A stretch of 64,000 nt of DNA, taken from positions 89,704-153,703 of the forward strand of contig BAJA01000009.1 in assembly GCA_000613465.1 (NCBI GenBank). Reading direction: 5' to 3'. This DNA comes from Bacteroides nordii WAL 11050 = JCM 12987 (GTDB lineage: Bacteria > Bacteroidota > Bacteroidia > Bacteroidales > Bacteroidaceae). The position numbers were made by a program, and so were the translations under genes. This document shows positions 33,148-41,806 of this stretch, in pieces. How positions within the stretch are numbered: the stretch's first letter is position 1; every line of letters begins with the position of its first letter. The notes beneath the pieces are model-generated. The model did not search any database, was not told the origin of the DNA, and saw nothing but the letters and a program-made list of their open reading frames with translations.

Positions 33148-36100
33148 TTATTTCTTTATGAATTTAATACAATCATGTTTGCTCTTAAAAAGATATATAC
33201 CATGTTGTAATGAATTTATATCTAATTCTGCGATAGTCTCTTTTATTGTTTTATTAATAACCTCCATTCCGTTTACATCCACAATAGCAATATCACCAAT
33301 CGGATTCTCTGAAGTTATATCAATTTTATTATTACTGATTGTTATTTCATCTTTAGTTTTCAGATTATCGGTTCCTGTTGCTATGGTTTTGGCATAGAGT
33401 ATGAGGTCAGTTTGGGTGGTTGAATTCTCATCATAGCGATTTCCTTTCTCATCATACCATCCTCCAAAAGTCGTTCCGTCGTCGGGAACAGGATTTTGTG
33501 GAAATTTCATTTCTGTATTGTTGTAAAGTACTGCATATTCGTTGCCATTATACATAAAGACTGTTTTGTAGACTCTGTTGGTACCACTATAGACGACTGG
33601 CATGTTATTATCAGAATCAAGCTCCTGTCCGAAAAGAAATTCCATTTGATCACCGTTTAATAAATAAGTAGCTTCTCCGGAATGAAACTTTTTTATATCC
33701 ATAGGAATTCCACCTTTGCCTGTTAAGGTATAGCCCGCATAATAATAGTTGTTTTCACAGTCGAAATTTACAGTGTTGTTTTTTCCGTAAATAGTTCCTT
33801 GATTCGTGGCCGTGCAGTCAATGGTGCCGATAACATAATTGTTCGTAATGGTTTCGGCAGCTTTTGACAAATTAGAATACGAATTGATTCCGGCTACATA
33901 TTTAGGGGTTCCAGAACCGTTATTTTTAATGCTACCGTCAAAGTAACATCCGTTAATAATAGCTTCGATGCCGGTTGTACTTGAATTTGTACATCCCAAA
34001 ATGCCGCCGACACCATTGGTCACTTTTCCGGATGTTGTGATTATTATATTACCTGAATAAGAGCAGTTTTTTACATTCGCATTTTTCATAAATGCCAATA
34101 CACCACCCACATATCCCGGTGCTCCCATGATGTTGATTTCAACATCGCTATGGCAATTAACCATATTTCCTAAGGCATTGGCTTTACCAATGAATGATCC
34201 GACTTGAGTTTTCTGAGTTATGGATGCGGGAATATCGATTTTTCCTGAGAGATTGATGTTGAGAATATCACAGCTTTCGCTGTTTGTACCACCTATTAAA
34301 CCTGCAAAATTTGATTTTTCTGTAAGGTCACTTTTATTTATATACATATTATAAATGTGATAACCTTGTCCGTCAATTTTTCCGGTAAAATAAGTTCCGT
34401 ATCCTATTGGAGTCCATGGTTGATTGCCTAAATCTATATCTTTTGCAATTTTTATACCTGTTATGGCATGGCCTTGATTGATTTGATTGGCTACCCATGC
34501 TAATTCTGCTCCTGTGTAAATAACACAATTACCGGAAACGTCACGAGCCGGTTCAATCATCGAAATACCATCCCACGGACCTTCTGCTACGGGTTCGAAG
34601 GGTACGACTTTCACAATACCCGGAACCATAATAGCCATAGCATTGATGTAACCAGTTTTGTAGGTATCTGCACTTGTAGCTCCCGGGGTTACCGTAAATC
34701 GGATATGTCCGTCTGCATCCGGATATATTGAAGAGAGTTCAGCGATTGAATGATCGTTGTTGTTTCCATTTAATCCAATGTAATTTTCTACAGTTCCAAA
34801 GGTTGAATACTCAGCTTCATGAACTTCTGTAGCATTCATATAGGAACCAAACATATAAAAATCATAGGATTCCTTAGGATCCAGATTGCTGAATACGATT
34901 TCGGCATTGTCAATAAGAACGCCGTCTTTTTCGATACCGTTTACCCAATAACCTGTTGTAGACGCATTTGCGGGCATGTTAAGCAACGTATTTGTTTTGG
35001 ATGCACCGTTTTCTGTGACACCGGCAAAACCTTTTGTGATGTTTAGAGATATGCCTGAAGCCTTATTCTCCGAATCTGTCAAGTTTTCAATTTTAGTTCC
35101 GGCAAGATGGGATGTCACATTATTCCAGTAATCTTCTTGAGTTGTTTTTCCATTGGTGGTAAAGTTGATATAGATAGGAATTTTCCCCGGAACCTCAAGA
35201 TGTGGAGTTACCATCAATGCTCCCAGATAATAAGTTTTCTTTTCTTCGTTATTGTTTGCGCCGGCTTTTACAGTTAAATAGATGCGTCCTTTTTCATCGG
35301 CAATTATTCCTTGGACCGTTGCAATATTTGCCGTGTTTTTTGTAGGATTCAGAGAGGCGTTTCCATTATTTTCTCCTTTGAATGAGTAGACGGTTTCAGA
35401 ATTGGTCGATGTATTATTCATAACTGAGGCAAATACGTTCATATCATACGCCTGCCCCGGATATAATCCGGAAATAATAACCGAACTCTCTGTAGTACCA
35501 TAAAAGGCTGATTTAGACACATTCGAAGGCATATCTAAAGCTGTAGTCGATGAAGTAGTTCCGATAGAGGAAACACCGTCGAATGGTTTTTCTATTGAAA
35601 CTTTCACTTCGGTTCCATAACCTTTGCTATTATATAGATTTCCCACATTTGCTCCGGTTAATGTGGTTGTTAAACTATTCCATGAATATTGAGAGACAGC
35701 AGATGAACCAACACCGATGCCGAAATTAATCATTAGCGGTCTGTCGATGACCTTGGGTTTTGCATCAGGATTTACCCCATAAGTATCTGCAAGGCTACTG
35801 ATACTTTTGGGGTGGATAATGGCTTCATGTACGGCATGTTGGCACATCTCTGCACAGAAATCACTGATGGAAGCAGGGTGATAACTTAACCCGATGACAC
35901 TCTTTCCGAAGATTTTTTCGTACCATGTTAGTGCTACCGTATAACGGCCGTGACTGAGATTCATGTGATAGCCATCACGATTATAATCATCACCAATATA
36001 ACTGGTACGTCCATTTTGGACAGCTGTTCCGCCCGGAATTATGTTTTCTTCGCCAATTCCCGATTGTATGGCAGCGCGGCCTGCACAATCAACGATTTTT

Positions 36101-36651
36101 GTATATTGATCCATTTGGTCGGTGTAAAGACCTTTATTGATTAACTCCTCTAATTTTGCCGAACCATTTTGATAGGCCCAGGTCATGTAAAGATAAAACT
36201 GGGCGTTTTTATTCGTGAGATGAGTTTTAAAGTAGGTGATCAGATTGCTCAGGTATGGAAAATAGTGACTATATGCACCCGAATAATTATGGTCAGTTTG
36301 TATAATGACAATATCCCAGTCTTCATCCGTAATGATATTTGTATCGAATTTGCGACTGTTGCCTCCTGTCGATGTCATTTTTCCATCTTTAATTTTGTAG
36401 TAATTGTATATCTGCTGATTTGTGGTAATATAATTCGTGTGAAGTTCCAGTGTGGTTCCTCCTTTATATGGAAACCCCAGTACAATATCATCTCCAGCAG
36501 CTTGTACTATCGGAAGAAACTCCTGTAAAGCCGCATCAAACGAGAAACTGTTTCCAACAACGAGAATCTTTTTCGTTTCTGCATTCGTTGTAAAAACTGT
36601 TCCTGTAATACTTAAGAACAGCATTAAATAAAGTTTGAAAACCTTTTTCAT
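33148..36651 (-). CDS. Large secreted SGNH (DUF4886-like) / beta-helix multidomain protein
   Basis: 1167 residues with a signal peptide (about 1-24, LFLSITGTVFTTNAE). Domain order as seen: an SGNH-like domain (about 26-270; KKILVVGNSFSFDAALQEFL, WDIVIIQTDHNYSG, DGYHMNLSHGRY, the last with a terminal-type His); two similar beta-sandwich units (about 300-490 and 495-690) sharing MP.N.S, YDM/YDF and GRIYLTVKAGA / GHIRFTVTPGA; a GLUG-type beta-helix region (about 740-960; NFAGLIGGTNSE, VGSFIGKA, YVGGVLAFMKNA); an InlB/Flg_new-type repeat (TTFGGWYDEKGNRYDE); and a C-terminal sorting-like domain ending in HGIYLFKSKHDCIKFIKK. Probably a surface esterase or glycan-binding enzyme. It lies 32 bp downstream of GH13 in the fecR-GH13 direction, so it is likely in that operon. 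Confidence 0.82.
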   Translation of the reverse strand: MKKVFKLYLMLFLSITGTVFTTNAETKKILVVGNSFSFDAALQEFLPIVQAAGDDIVLGFPYKGGTTLELHTNYITTNQQIYNYYKIKDGKMTSTGGNSRKFDTNIITDEDWDIVIIQTDHNYSGAYSHYFPYLSNLITYFKTHLTNKNAQFYLYMTWAYQNGSAKLEELINKGLYTDQMDQYTKIVDCAGRAAIQSGIGEENIIPGGTAVQNGRTSYIGDDYNRDGYHMNLSHGRYTVALTWYEKIFGKSVIGLSYHPASISDFCAEMCQHAVHEAIIHPKSISSLADTYGVNPDAKPKVIDRPLMINFGIGVGSSAVSQYSWNSLTTTLTGANVGNLYNSKGYGTEVKVSIEKPFDGVSSIGTTSSTTALDMPSNVSKSAFYGTTESSVIISGLYPGQAYDMNVFASVMNNTSTNSETVYSFKGENNGNASLNPTKNTANIATVQGIIADEKGRIYLTVKAGANNNEEKKTYYLGALMVTPHLEVPGKIPIYINFTTNGKTTQEDYWNNVTSHLAGTKIENLTDSENKASGISLNITKGFAGVTENGASKTNTLLNMPANASTTGYWVNGIEKDGVLIDNAEIVFSNLDPKESYDFYMFGSYMNATEVHEAEYSTFGTVENYIGLNGNNNDHSIAELSSIYPDADGHIRFTVTPGATSADTYKTGYINAMAIMVPGIVKVVPFEPVAEGPWDGISMIEPARDVSGNCVIYTGAELAWVANQINQGHAITGIKIAKDIDLGNQPWTPIGYGTYFTGKIDGQGYHIYNMYINKSDLTEKSNFAGLIGGTNSESCDILNINLSGKIDIPASITQKTQVGSFIGKANALGNMVNCHSDVEINIMGAPGYVGGVLAFMKNANVKNCSYSGNIIITTSGKVTNGVGGILGCTNSSTTGIEAIINGCYFDGSIKNNGSGTPKYVAGINSYSNLSKAAETITNNYVIGTIDCTATNQGTIYGKNNTVNFDCENNYYYAGYTLTGKGGIPMDIKKFHSGEATYLLNGDQMEFLFGQELDSDNNMPVVYSGTNRVYKTVFMYNGNEYAVLYNNTEMKFPQNPVPDDGTTFGGWYDEKGNRYDENSTTQTDLILYAKTIATGTDNLKTKDEITISNNKIDITSENPIGDIAIVDVNGMEVINKTIKETIAELDINSLQHGIYLFKSKHDCIKFIKK

Positions 36652-36683
36652 TGATTTATTATTTTGTTGATGACTAATATGAA

Positions 36684-38380
36684 TTACAGAACCTTACAGA
36701 TGACAGAACTTACTCCTTGGATTCTCAGTGATAGTTTATCTTTCGATTTCTTTACTGACAAGTTTTGGGGATTTCCCCAAATAACTTCTAATCGATCATA
36801 TCCTTCAATGGATGCCGTAGCACTTTTTTCTCTCGGATTAATAATTATCAGATACTTTGAGTGATCGTCGGAACGTTCGTATACGGCAGGATATGCTTGT
36901 TGCGGATCGCTGACAAACTTCCATCCTCCTGTATTTCCCAATGCGGAGATTGAAGAACGGAGGGCAAGAAGCCCCTTCGTCCAGTTAAGTATTGAATGCG
37001 GGTCATCGATTTGACCGGCTACTGTCGGACGCTTCGGATCCGGGTCTATAGGTAAATACAATTTTGAAGGGTCGCAGGTCGAGAAACCGGCTGTTGCACC
37101 TGCTTCCCATTGCATGGGTGTTCTTTGTGCCGACCGGTCACGACTGCCTTCAATAAACGGCCATCCGTCCATCGAACGCATCCCGATCTCTTCTCCATAG
37201 TAGACAATTGGTACCCATGGCATTGTCAGGAAGAACGTCATGGCTACTTTTAGTTCCTCCGGGGTAGAACGTTGGTTACGATTTAGCTCCATGTATCATG
37301 GCTGGATGTGGGCATACATGGGAAACCATGCCCCTTGGTTACTTCATAGATTTTTATAAAAGGTTCTACAAAAGAACTGAATTGCCCTTTTCCCGCCCTG
37401 TCAAACCAACAATCTTTCGGTTGGTATATACCGGTTTCCGGATCTGTATTCCGATGTGTATTGTGTACCAGATCGCGATACATGGTTTTTCCACATCCGT
37501 TGTGGCGGATAATATCGATATCGAAGCCGCAGGAAATAGCTTCTATCGGACTTGACCATTCAGACAGGAAGATCGTTTCGGGATAGTTTTCCGCTTGCCA
37601 GGAAAATATTTCATTCCAAAGTTTTCTTACCCCATGAAACTCTGCGTCATCTCCCTTTACCAATGACCAGGCCAGGTCACAACGAAAACCGTCAACTCCC
37701 TTATCAAACCAGAAAGAGATGATATTCTTTATCTCTTGGCGGACTGCTTTTGGACCGGGGGCATTATAGGCTTGTTCCCACGAATTCTCCGGGTTCGGCT
37801 GATAATATCCGTAATTAAGTGCCGGCTGAATATCGTAATAATTCATCAGATAGTATCCGTCGCGCGGATATTCATTTTTTACCCAGCCTCCTCTTTCCGG
37901 TTTCGGTGGAGTTGTTTTTTTACCTTTCGTCCAAATGTAATAATCGGCATAATGACCATTCGGGTCTCCATTTGCAGATTCCAGAAACCAGGGATGCTTG
38001 TCTGAAGTGTGACCGGCTACGAGGTCGAGGCATACTTTAATACCCTTTTCATGTGCATCGTTTACCAGATTTACCAAATCGGTATTTGTGCCGAAGCGTG
38101 GGTCGATTTTATAGAAATCGGTGATATCATAACCGCCATCTTCAAATTTACTGCAAAAGACCGGACTGATCCAGATGGTATTAAATCCCAGATCCTTTAC
38201 GTAGTCCAAGCGAGAACGTATACCCTCCAGATCGCCGTATCCGTCTCCGTTGCTATCCATGTAAGAAGAAGGATAGATGTGATATATGGCTGCACTTTCA
38301 AGCCATTTGGGGTAGTTTCGGATGGCAAAGAGGTTACTTGCAAGGGCCATAAAGCTAAAAAAGAAAATGATTCGTTTCAT
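36684..38380 (-). pseudogene. GH13 alpha-glucosidase/alpha-amylase-type enzyme, frameshifted
   Basis: Secreted GH13 enzyme cleaving alpha-glucosidic bonds, most like the oligo-1,6-glucosidase / maltase group by its start (PKWLESAAIYHIYPSSYMDSNGDGYGDL). Signal peptide about residues 1-19. Catalytic residues: nucleophile Asp235 in GFRCDLAW, acid/base Glu274 in FLSEWSSP, and Asp362 in SSHDT. The frame breaks at about 37291; restoring one G (tggagc to tgggagc) joins SSHDTW with ELNRNQRSTPEELKVA. The remainder has VPIVYYGEEIGM and QRTPMQWE, typical of the family, and a C-terminal beta-domain. Repaired length is about 566 residues. It lies 52 bp downstream of fecR and 32 bp upstream of the multidomain SGNH gene. 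Probably a sequence error rather than a dead gene. Confidence 0.9.
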
Positions 38381-38432
38381 CTGATTATTTTTTGTGGGTT
38401 CTATGATTTACCTATTGAAAACTGAAATTGTG

Positions 38433-39407
38433 TTACCGTATCTCTATAATGGTGTTATCATGATATATAATTTTCATCTGTTGTGATGCATTCAGGCAAT
38501 TTAAAATCTGTTCAATTGTCTCGTCATTGGCAAATATTGCATCGTATTTTATCGATTTTAATTTTGGATTGGTAATTACAATCTTCTTTTGGAAGTGACG
38601 TTCGAGTTGATTGGTTATATCTTCCAGCTTTTTATCGATAAAGTAAAATTTACGGGATTGCCCAGGGTTGGCTATAGTCGAAATATTCATTTGTGACATT
38701 TCGCCGGTATTCTTATCAATCTTTATAATATCACCGGGAGCCATGAGTACTTCTACCTGTTTATTGTTGAAATCTGATTCTACGTCCACGCATCCTTCGT
38801 ATAGCATTACTTCAAATTCTGAATCGGATTCATGCGATTGTACGTTGAATTTAGTTCCCAATACTTTGATTGTGGCATTGTTACACACAACGAAGAATGG
38901 ATGTTTCATATCTTTGGTTACCTCTACGTATGCTTCGCCAAACAAATGTACTTTCCTGTTACGGGCAAAATCATTTGCTGCGTAAAAGAGAGTACTTGTG
39001 GGTTTGAGATAGATTTTTGTAGAGTCGGGAAGTATCACCATTTTTGAATCACCTGCCGATGCATATACTTTTTCCAAATCGATATCGCCGAACCGGGGAC
39101 TCCATAAATGTATACCCAATAGGAAACCGCATATCAGGACGGTGGCGGCTATTCCCGATATCCAGCGGTATATCGTCTTCCTCTTTTTTATGCCTTGGGG
39201 TGTCCCGATACCTATACGATAGCATGTGCGGTTGAACGCGTTTCTGGCTTTTTGTTCATCCTGATGAGTACATTCTTTCAACAGTTCCAGAAGAATAGTG
39301 TCCAATTCGGCATTATTGATATTGTTTATATACCATTGCTCTATTTTCTCGGAATCAGCGGGGGTGGACTGACTCTCAAAAAACATCTTTATGCTTTCTT
39401 TTTTCAT
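38433..39407 (-). CDS. FecR-family anti-sigma factor
   Basis: 324-residue inner-membrane regulator. The N-terminal cytoplasmic part (about 1-80) should hold the ECF sigma factor. A single transmembrane helix is at about 83-102 (ISGIAATVLICGFLLGIHLW). The periplasmic FecR domain follows (VYASAGDSKMVILPDSTKIYL, HPFFVVCNNATIKVLGTKFNV, VLMAPGDIIKID), then a DUF4974-type C-terminal domain (KFYFIDKKLEDITNQLERHF QKKIVI) that contacts the STN domain of a SusC/TonB receptor. Its partners are inferred to be the sigma factor at 32555 and the SusC at 51274-54825, since no other candidates are nearby. The usual sigma-fecR adjacency is absent. A motif shared with the other units lies 31-61 bp upstream. Confidence 0.93.
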   Translation of the reverse strand: MKKESIKMFFESQSTPADSEKIEQWYINNINNAELDTILLELLKECTHQDEQKARNAFNRTCYRIGIGTPQGIKKRKTIYRWISGIAATVLICGFLLGIHLWSPRFGDIDLEKVYASAGDSKMVILPDSTKIYLKPTSTLFYAANDFARNRKVHLFGEAYVEVTKDMKHPFFVVCNNATIKVLGTKFNVQSHESDSEFEVMLYEGCVDVESDFNNKQVEVLMAPGDIIKIDKNTGEMSQMNISTIANPGQSRKFYFIDKKLEDITNQLERHFQKKIVITNPKLKSIKYDAIFANDETIEQILNCLNASQQMKIIYHDNTIIEIR

Positions 39408-39437
39408 ATATTTATTATTAATCTTTCCTTATATTAA

Positions 39438-39468
39438 AGGAACACATTACATGATATGACTACGTAAT
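39438..39468 (-). promoter_or_regulatory. Putative ECF-sigma promoter of fecR
   Basis: On the - strand ATTACGTA (39468-39461), 17 nt, then GTTCCT (39443-39438), 30 bp before the fecR start. Beyond the boxes, the tract ATGTGTTCCTT is also shared with the symporter promoter, so the two regions look like copies of one another. Confidence 0.62.
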
Positions 39469-39492
39469 CCGATTTTGAAAATAGACATTTTA

Positions 39493-40668
39493 TTATTGTG
39501 CGGATGCATATCTCTTTCCGAAAAAGCGGTCGATAATAAGGGTGATAGCGCCGTCTCCACTTACGTTACATGCTGGGCCATATCCGTCGAGAGCCAGATA
39601 AATGGCCATCATCAGGGCACTCTGTTCAGGCGAAAAACCGAGAATCGATTCCAATAATCCGATTGATGCCATTAAAACTCCTCCCATTACTCCGGGGGCA
39701 GCTACGGCAGAAATCCCTTGCAAAAGGATGAAATTGGCAAAGAGGGCGAAACTAATGTTCATTCCGCTCAGATACATCACTGCGATTGATGTAGTGATAA
39801 GCTTGATAGTCGATCCGCACATGTGGACTGTTGAACAAAGAGGGACAGTAAAGTTGGCGATCTCTTTAGTCGCACCATTCTTCATGGCACACTCGAGAGT
39901 GACTGGAATAACGGCCGAACTGGAACAGATTGAAAAGCCTGTCAGGTACGCTGGCATAATATTCCATATACATTTAAAAGGATTTTTTTTAGCCACCAGT
40001 CCGGCTATAATATATTGGATAATGAGGTAACAGATAGACAGGATAACACCGGTTGCAATGACTTTAACACCTGTTCCCATGACGGTTGACAGATGCCCGG
40101 CAGCACTCATCTCACATATCATTGTAAAGATGTAGAATGGTAAGAGAGGGATGATGGCATGTTCAATCGTGAGTTTTACAATTTCTCCGAATTCATCGAA
40201 GGCTTTCTTCAGTCCCGGGGCTTTGGTGAAAATAATGCCGATGCCGAGCATGAATGACAAGAGGAGAGCTGTCAGTATGTCACAAATCGGAGGGAATTTG
40301 ATATTGAAATAGGGCTCGAATACTTTTCCTTCCAGCGCAGAGGTAGAAATTTCACCAATACTTAGATAATGAGGAAGCAGACTTGAAGCAAAACCATATG
40401 CAAAAAATCCTGCACCTATCGTTGACAGATATGAGATAACGATAACACTCAATAGCATCTTTCCAGCTCCACGTCCCAGATTAGCTACAGATGGAGTCAC
40501 AAGGCCCAATACGAGTAAGGGTACGATAAATTTGAGAATTTGTGCAAAGAATACATTGAAGGTTTTAAATATTCTGATCATAACATCCGGCGCTATAAGT
40601 CCCAATAACGAACCGATAGTTATCGCAATCAATACCTTAGGGAACAATCCTAACTTTCTTTTTTTCAT
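39493..40668 (-). CDS. Dicarboxylate/amino acid:cation symporter (DAACS family)
   Basis: 391-residue inner-membrane secondary transporter of the glutamate/aspartate/dicarboxylate symporter family (GltP/DctA-like). About eight hydrophobic helices are visible plus two re-entrant hairpins. HP1 has the serine-rich-type stretch GFSICSSSAVIPVTLE. TM7, where family members carry NMDGT for sodium and substrate binding, reads PLCSTVHMCGSTIK, so that motif is changed to HMCGS. HP2 and TM8 follow (GISAVAAPGVMGGVL, DGYGPACNVSGDGAIT). It lies 85 bp upstream of fecR on the same strand and has the locus's bipartite motif in front, so it appears to belong to the PUL regulon, although transporters of this kind are not standard PUL members. 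Substrate unknown. Confidence 0.9.
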   Translation of the reverse strand: MKKRKLGLFPKVLIAITIGSLLGLIAPDVMIRIFKTFNVFFAQILKFIVPLLVLGLVTPSVANLGRGAGKMLLSVIVISYLSTIGAGFFAYGFASSLLPHYLSIGEISTSALEGKVFEPYFNIKFPPICDILTALLLSFMLGIGIIFTKAPGLKKAFDEFGEIVKLTIEHAIIPLLPFYIFTMICEMSAAGHLSTVMGTGVKVIATGVILSICYLIIQYIIAGLVAKKNPFKCIWNIMPAYLTGFSICSSSAVIPVTLECAMKNGATKEIANFTVPLCSTVHMCGSTIKLITTSIAVMYLSGMNISFALFANFILLQGISAVAAPGVMGGVLMASIGLLESILGFSPEQSALMMAIYLALDGYGPACNVSGDGAITLIIDRFFGKRYASAQ

Positions 40669-40704
40669 TTTGTCAATATTTTAATTTAAAGGAACACTCA
40701 TTCA

Positions 40705-40735
40705 AGGAACACATCACATCATACATCTACGTAGT
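40705..40735 (-). promoter_or_regulatory. Putative ECF-sigma promoter of the symporter gene
   Basis: On the - strand TACGTA (40733-40728), 17 nt, then GTTCCT (40710-40705), 36 bp before the start codon. The region is very like the one in front of fecR. A second GTTCCTTT lies at 40695-40688, a partial duplication. Confidence 0.62.
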
Positions 40736-40836
40736 CGGTATTTTTATTTGTTTTGAATATTGTGGTTTTTGACGGCTTTGCTGTTGTAATAAAGCATGTT
40801 AATGTTTTTTAAATCAGTGTCGGTTTTGTGTTGTTG

Positions 40837-40868
40837 GTTACGTATTCAGTACTTTTTGATAAGTCTTC
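40837..40868 (+). promoter_or_regulatory. Putative ECF-sigma promoter of the EEP-GH97 operon
   Basis: GTTACGTA at 40837-40844, 17 nt, then AGTCTT at 40862-40867, 26 bp before the EEP gene. The second box is the most divergent of the five, sharing only TCTT. It is divergent from the symporter promoter, 104 bp away. Confidence 0.5.
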
Positions 40869-40893
40869 ATAGTATAATTTTAAAGATACATAT

Positions 40894-41797
40894 ATGAAAA
40901 AAAACATTCTTTTGTCTGGTATTTTACTGCTGAGTTTTTCTTGTGCTATCGCTCAAGATTATCATGACGATGTTGTCGTGTTGGATTCTGTAAAGGTGAT
41001 GTCGTTCAACATCCGTTTCAATAATCCGAATGATTCTCTTGATACGGCATGGGATCGGCGTCGGGAACCGTGTGCCCGTATGATCGCCCAGTACCGTCCC
41101 GACGTGATAGGCATGCAGGAACCACGTAACGAGATGTGGCAGCAAATCTTTGCCATGCTACCTGATTATGGCTATTATCGTATAGAGATGAACGACACGT
41201 TACCTGATTCCCGCACCGGAGGAGTATTATTGTTGTATCTTCGTGAGAAATATTCAGTGATACGTTCGGGACATTTTTGGCTGAGTGCTACTCCCGAAGC
41301 TCCATCCCAACCGTGGGACTCGACTGACAGACATTATCGGGCCGCTTTGTGGTTACAACTCAAGGATAAAAAAAGCCGGAGAGAATTTTATATTGTCACC
41401 ACTCATTTGCCCTATAAGAAAGAACCGGTGGACACTGAGGTGCGTGCGGTGTGCTGCATTGATAAACAATAGAATGAAGACCATCGCCGGTGAGGAGGCA
41501 ACTGTTTTCGTAACCGGTGATATGAATGCTTCTTACAATCCCTATGATCCGCGGCGTGAGAGCTTGGCTCCATTTTACCGTTGGTTTGCTTCTGCCAGAG
41601 AAGATGCTTCCAAAACGGATGATCATTCCAGCTTTAATGGTTTCGGACGCGTTTCTCCTTTGGTAAGAAACAAGAATCTGGATCATATTTTCTATCGTAA
41701 TGCTTGCCCGTTGGTGTTTGAGACCATTGATAAGCCAGTTTATGGTGTGAGGTGGATATCTGACCATTATCCTATCATTTGTACATTTACTTATTGA
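40894..41797 (+). pseudogene. Endonuclease/exonuclease/phosphatase (EEP) family protein, frameshifted
   Basis: Secreted EEP-superfamily phosphoesterase (DNase I / sphingomyelinase / inositol-phosphatase fold). Signal peptide about residues 1-20 (LSGILLLSFSCAIAQ). Metal and catalytic motifs: KVMSFNIRFNN (Asn), VIGMQEPRNE (Glu), YIVTTHLPY (His), FVTGDMNAS (Asp/Asn), LDHIFY and SDHYPI (Asp-His). The last three lie after a frame change near 41450-41460, where DTEVRA is followed in another frame by CAALINNRMKTIAG; this needs a 1-base insertion or 2-base deletion to repair. Repaired length is about 300 residues, normal for the family. It ends 9 bp before GH97, so they form one operon. The natural substrate could be a phosphodiester in a glycan; that is inference. 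Confidence 0.85.
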
Positions 41798-41806
41798 TTT
41801 GTAAAG

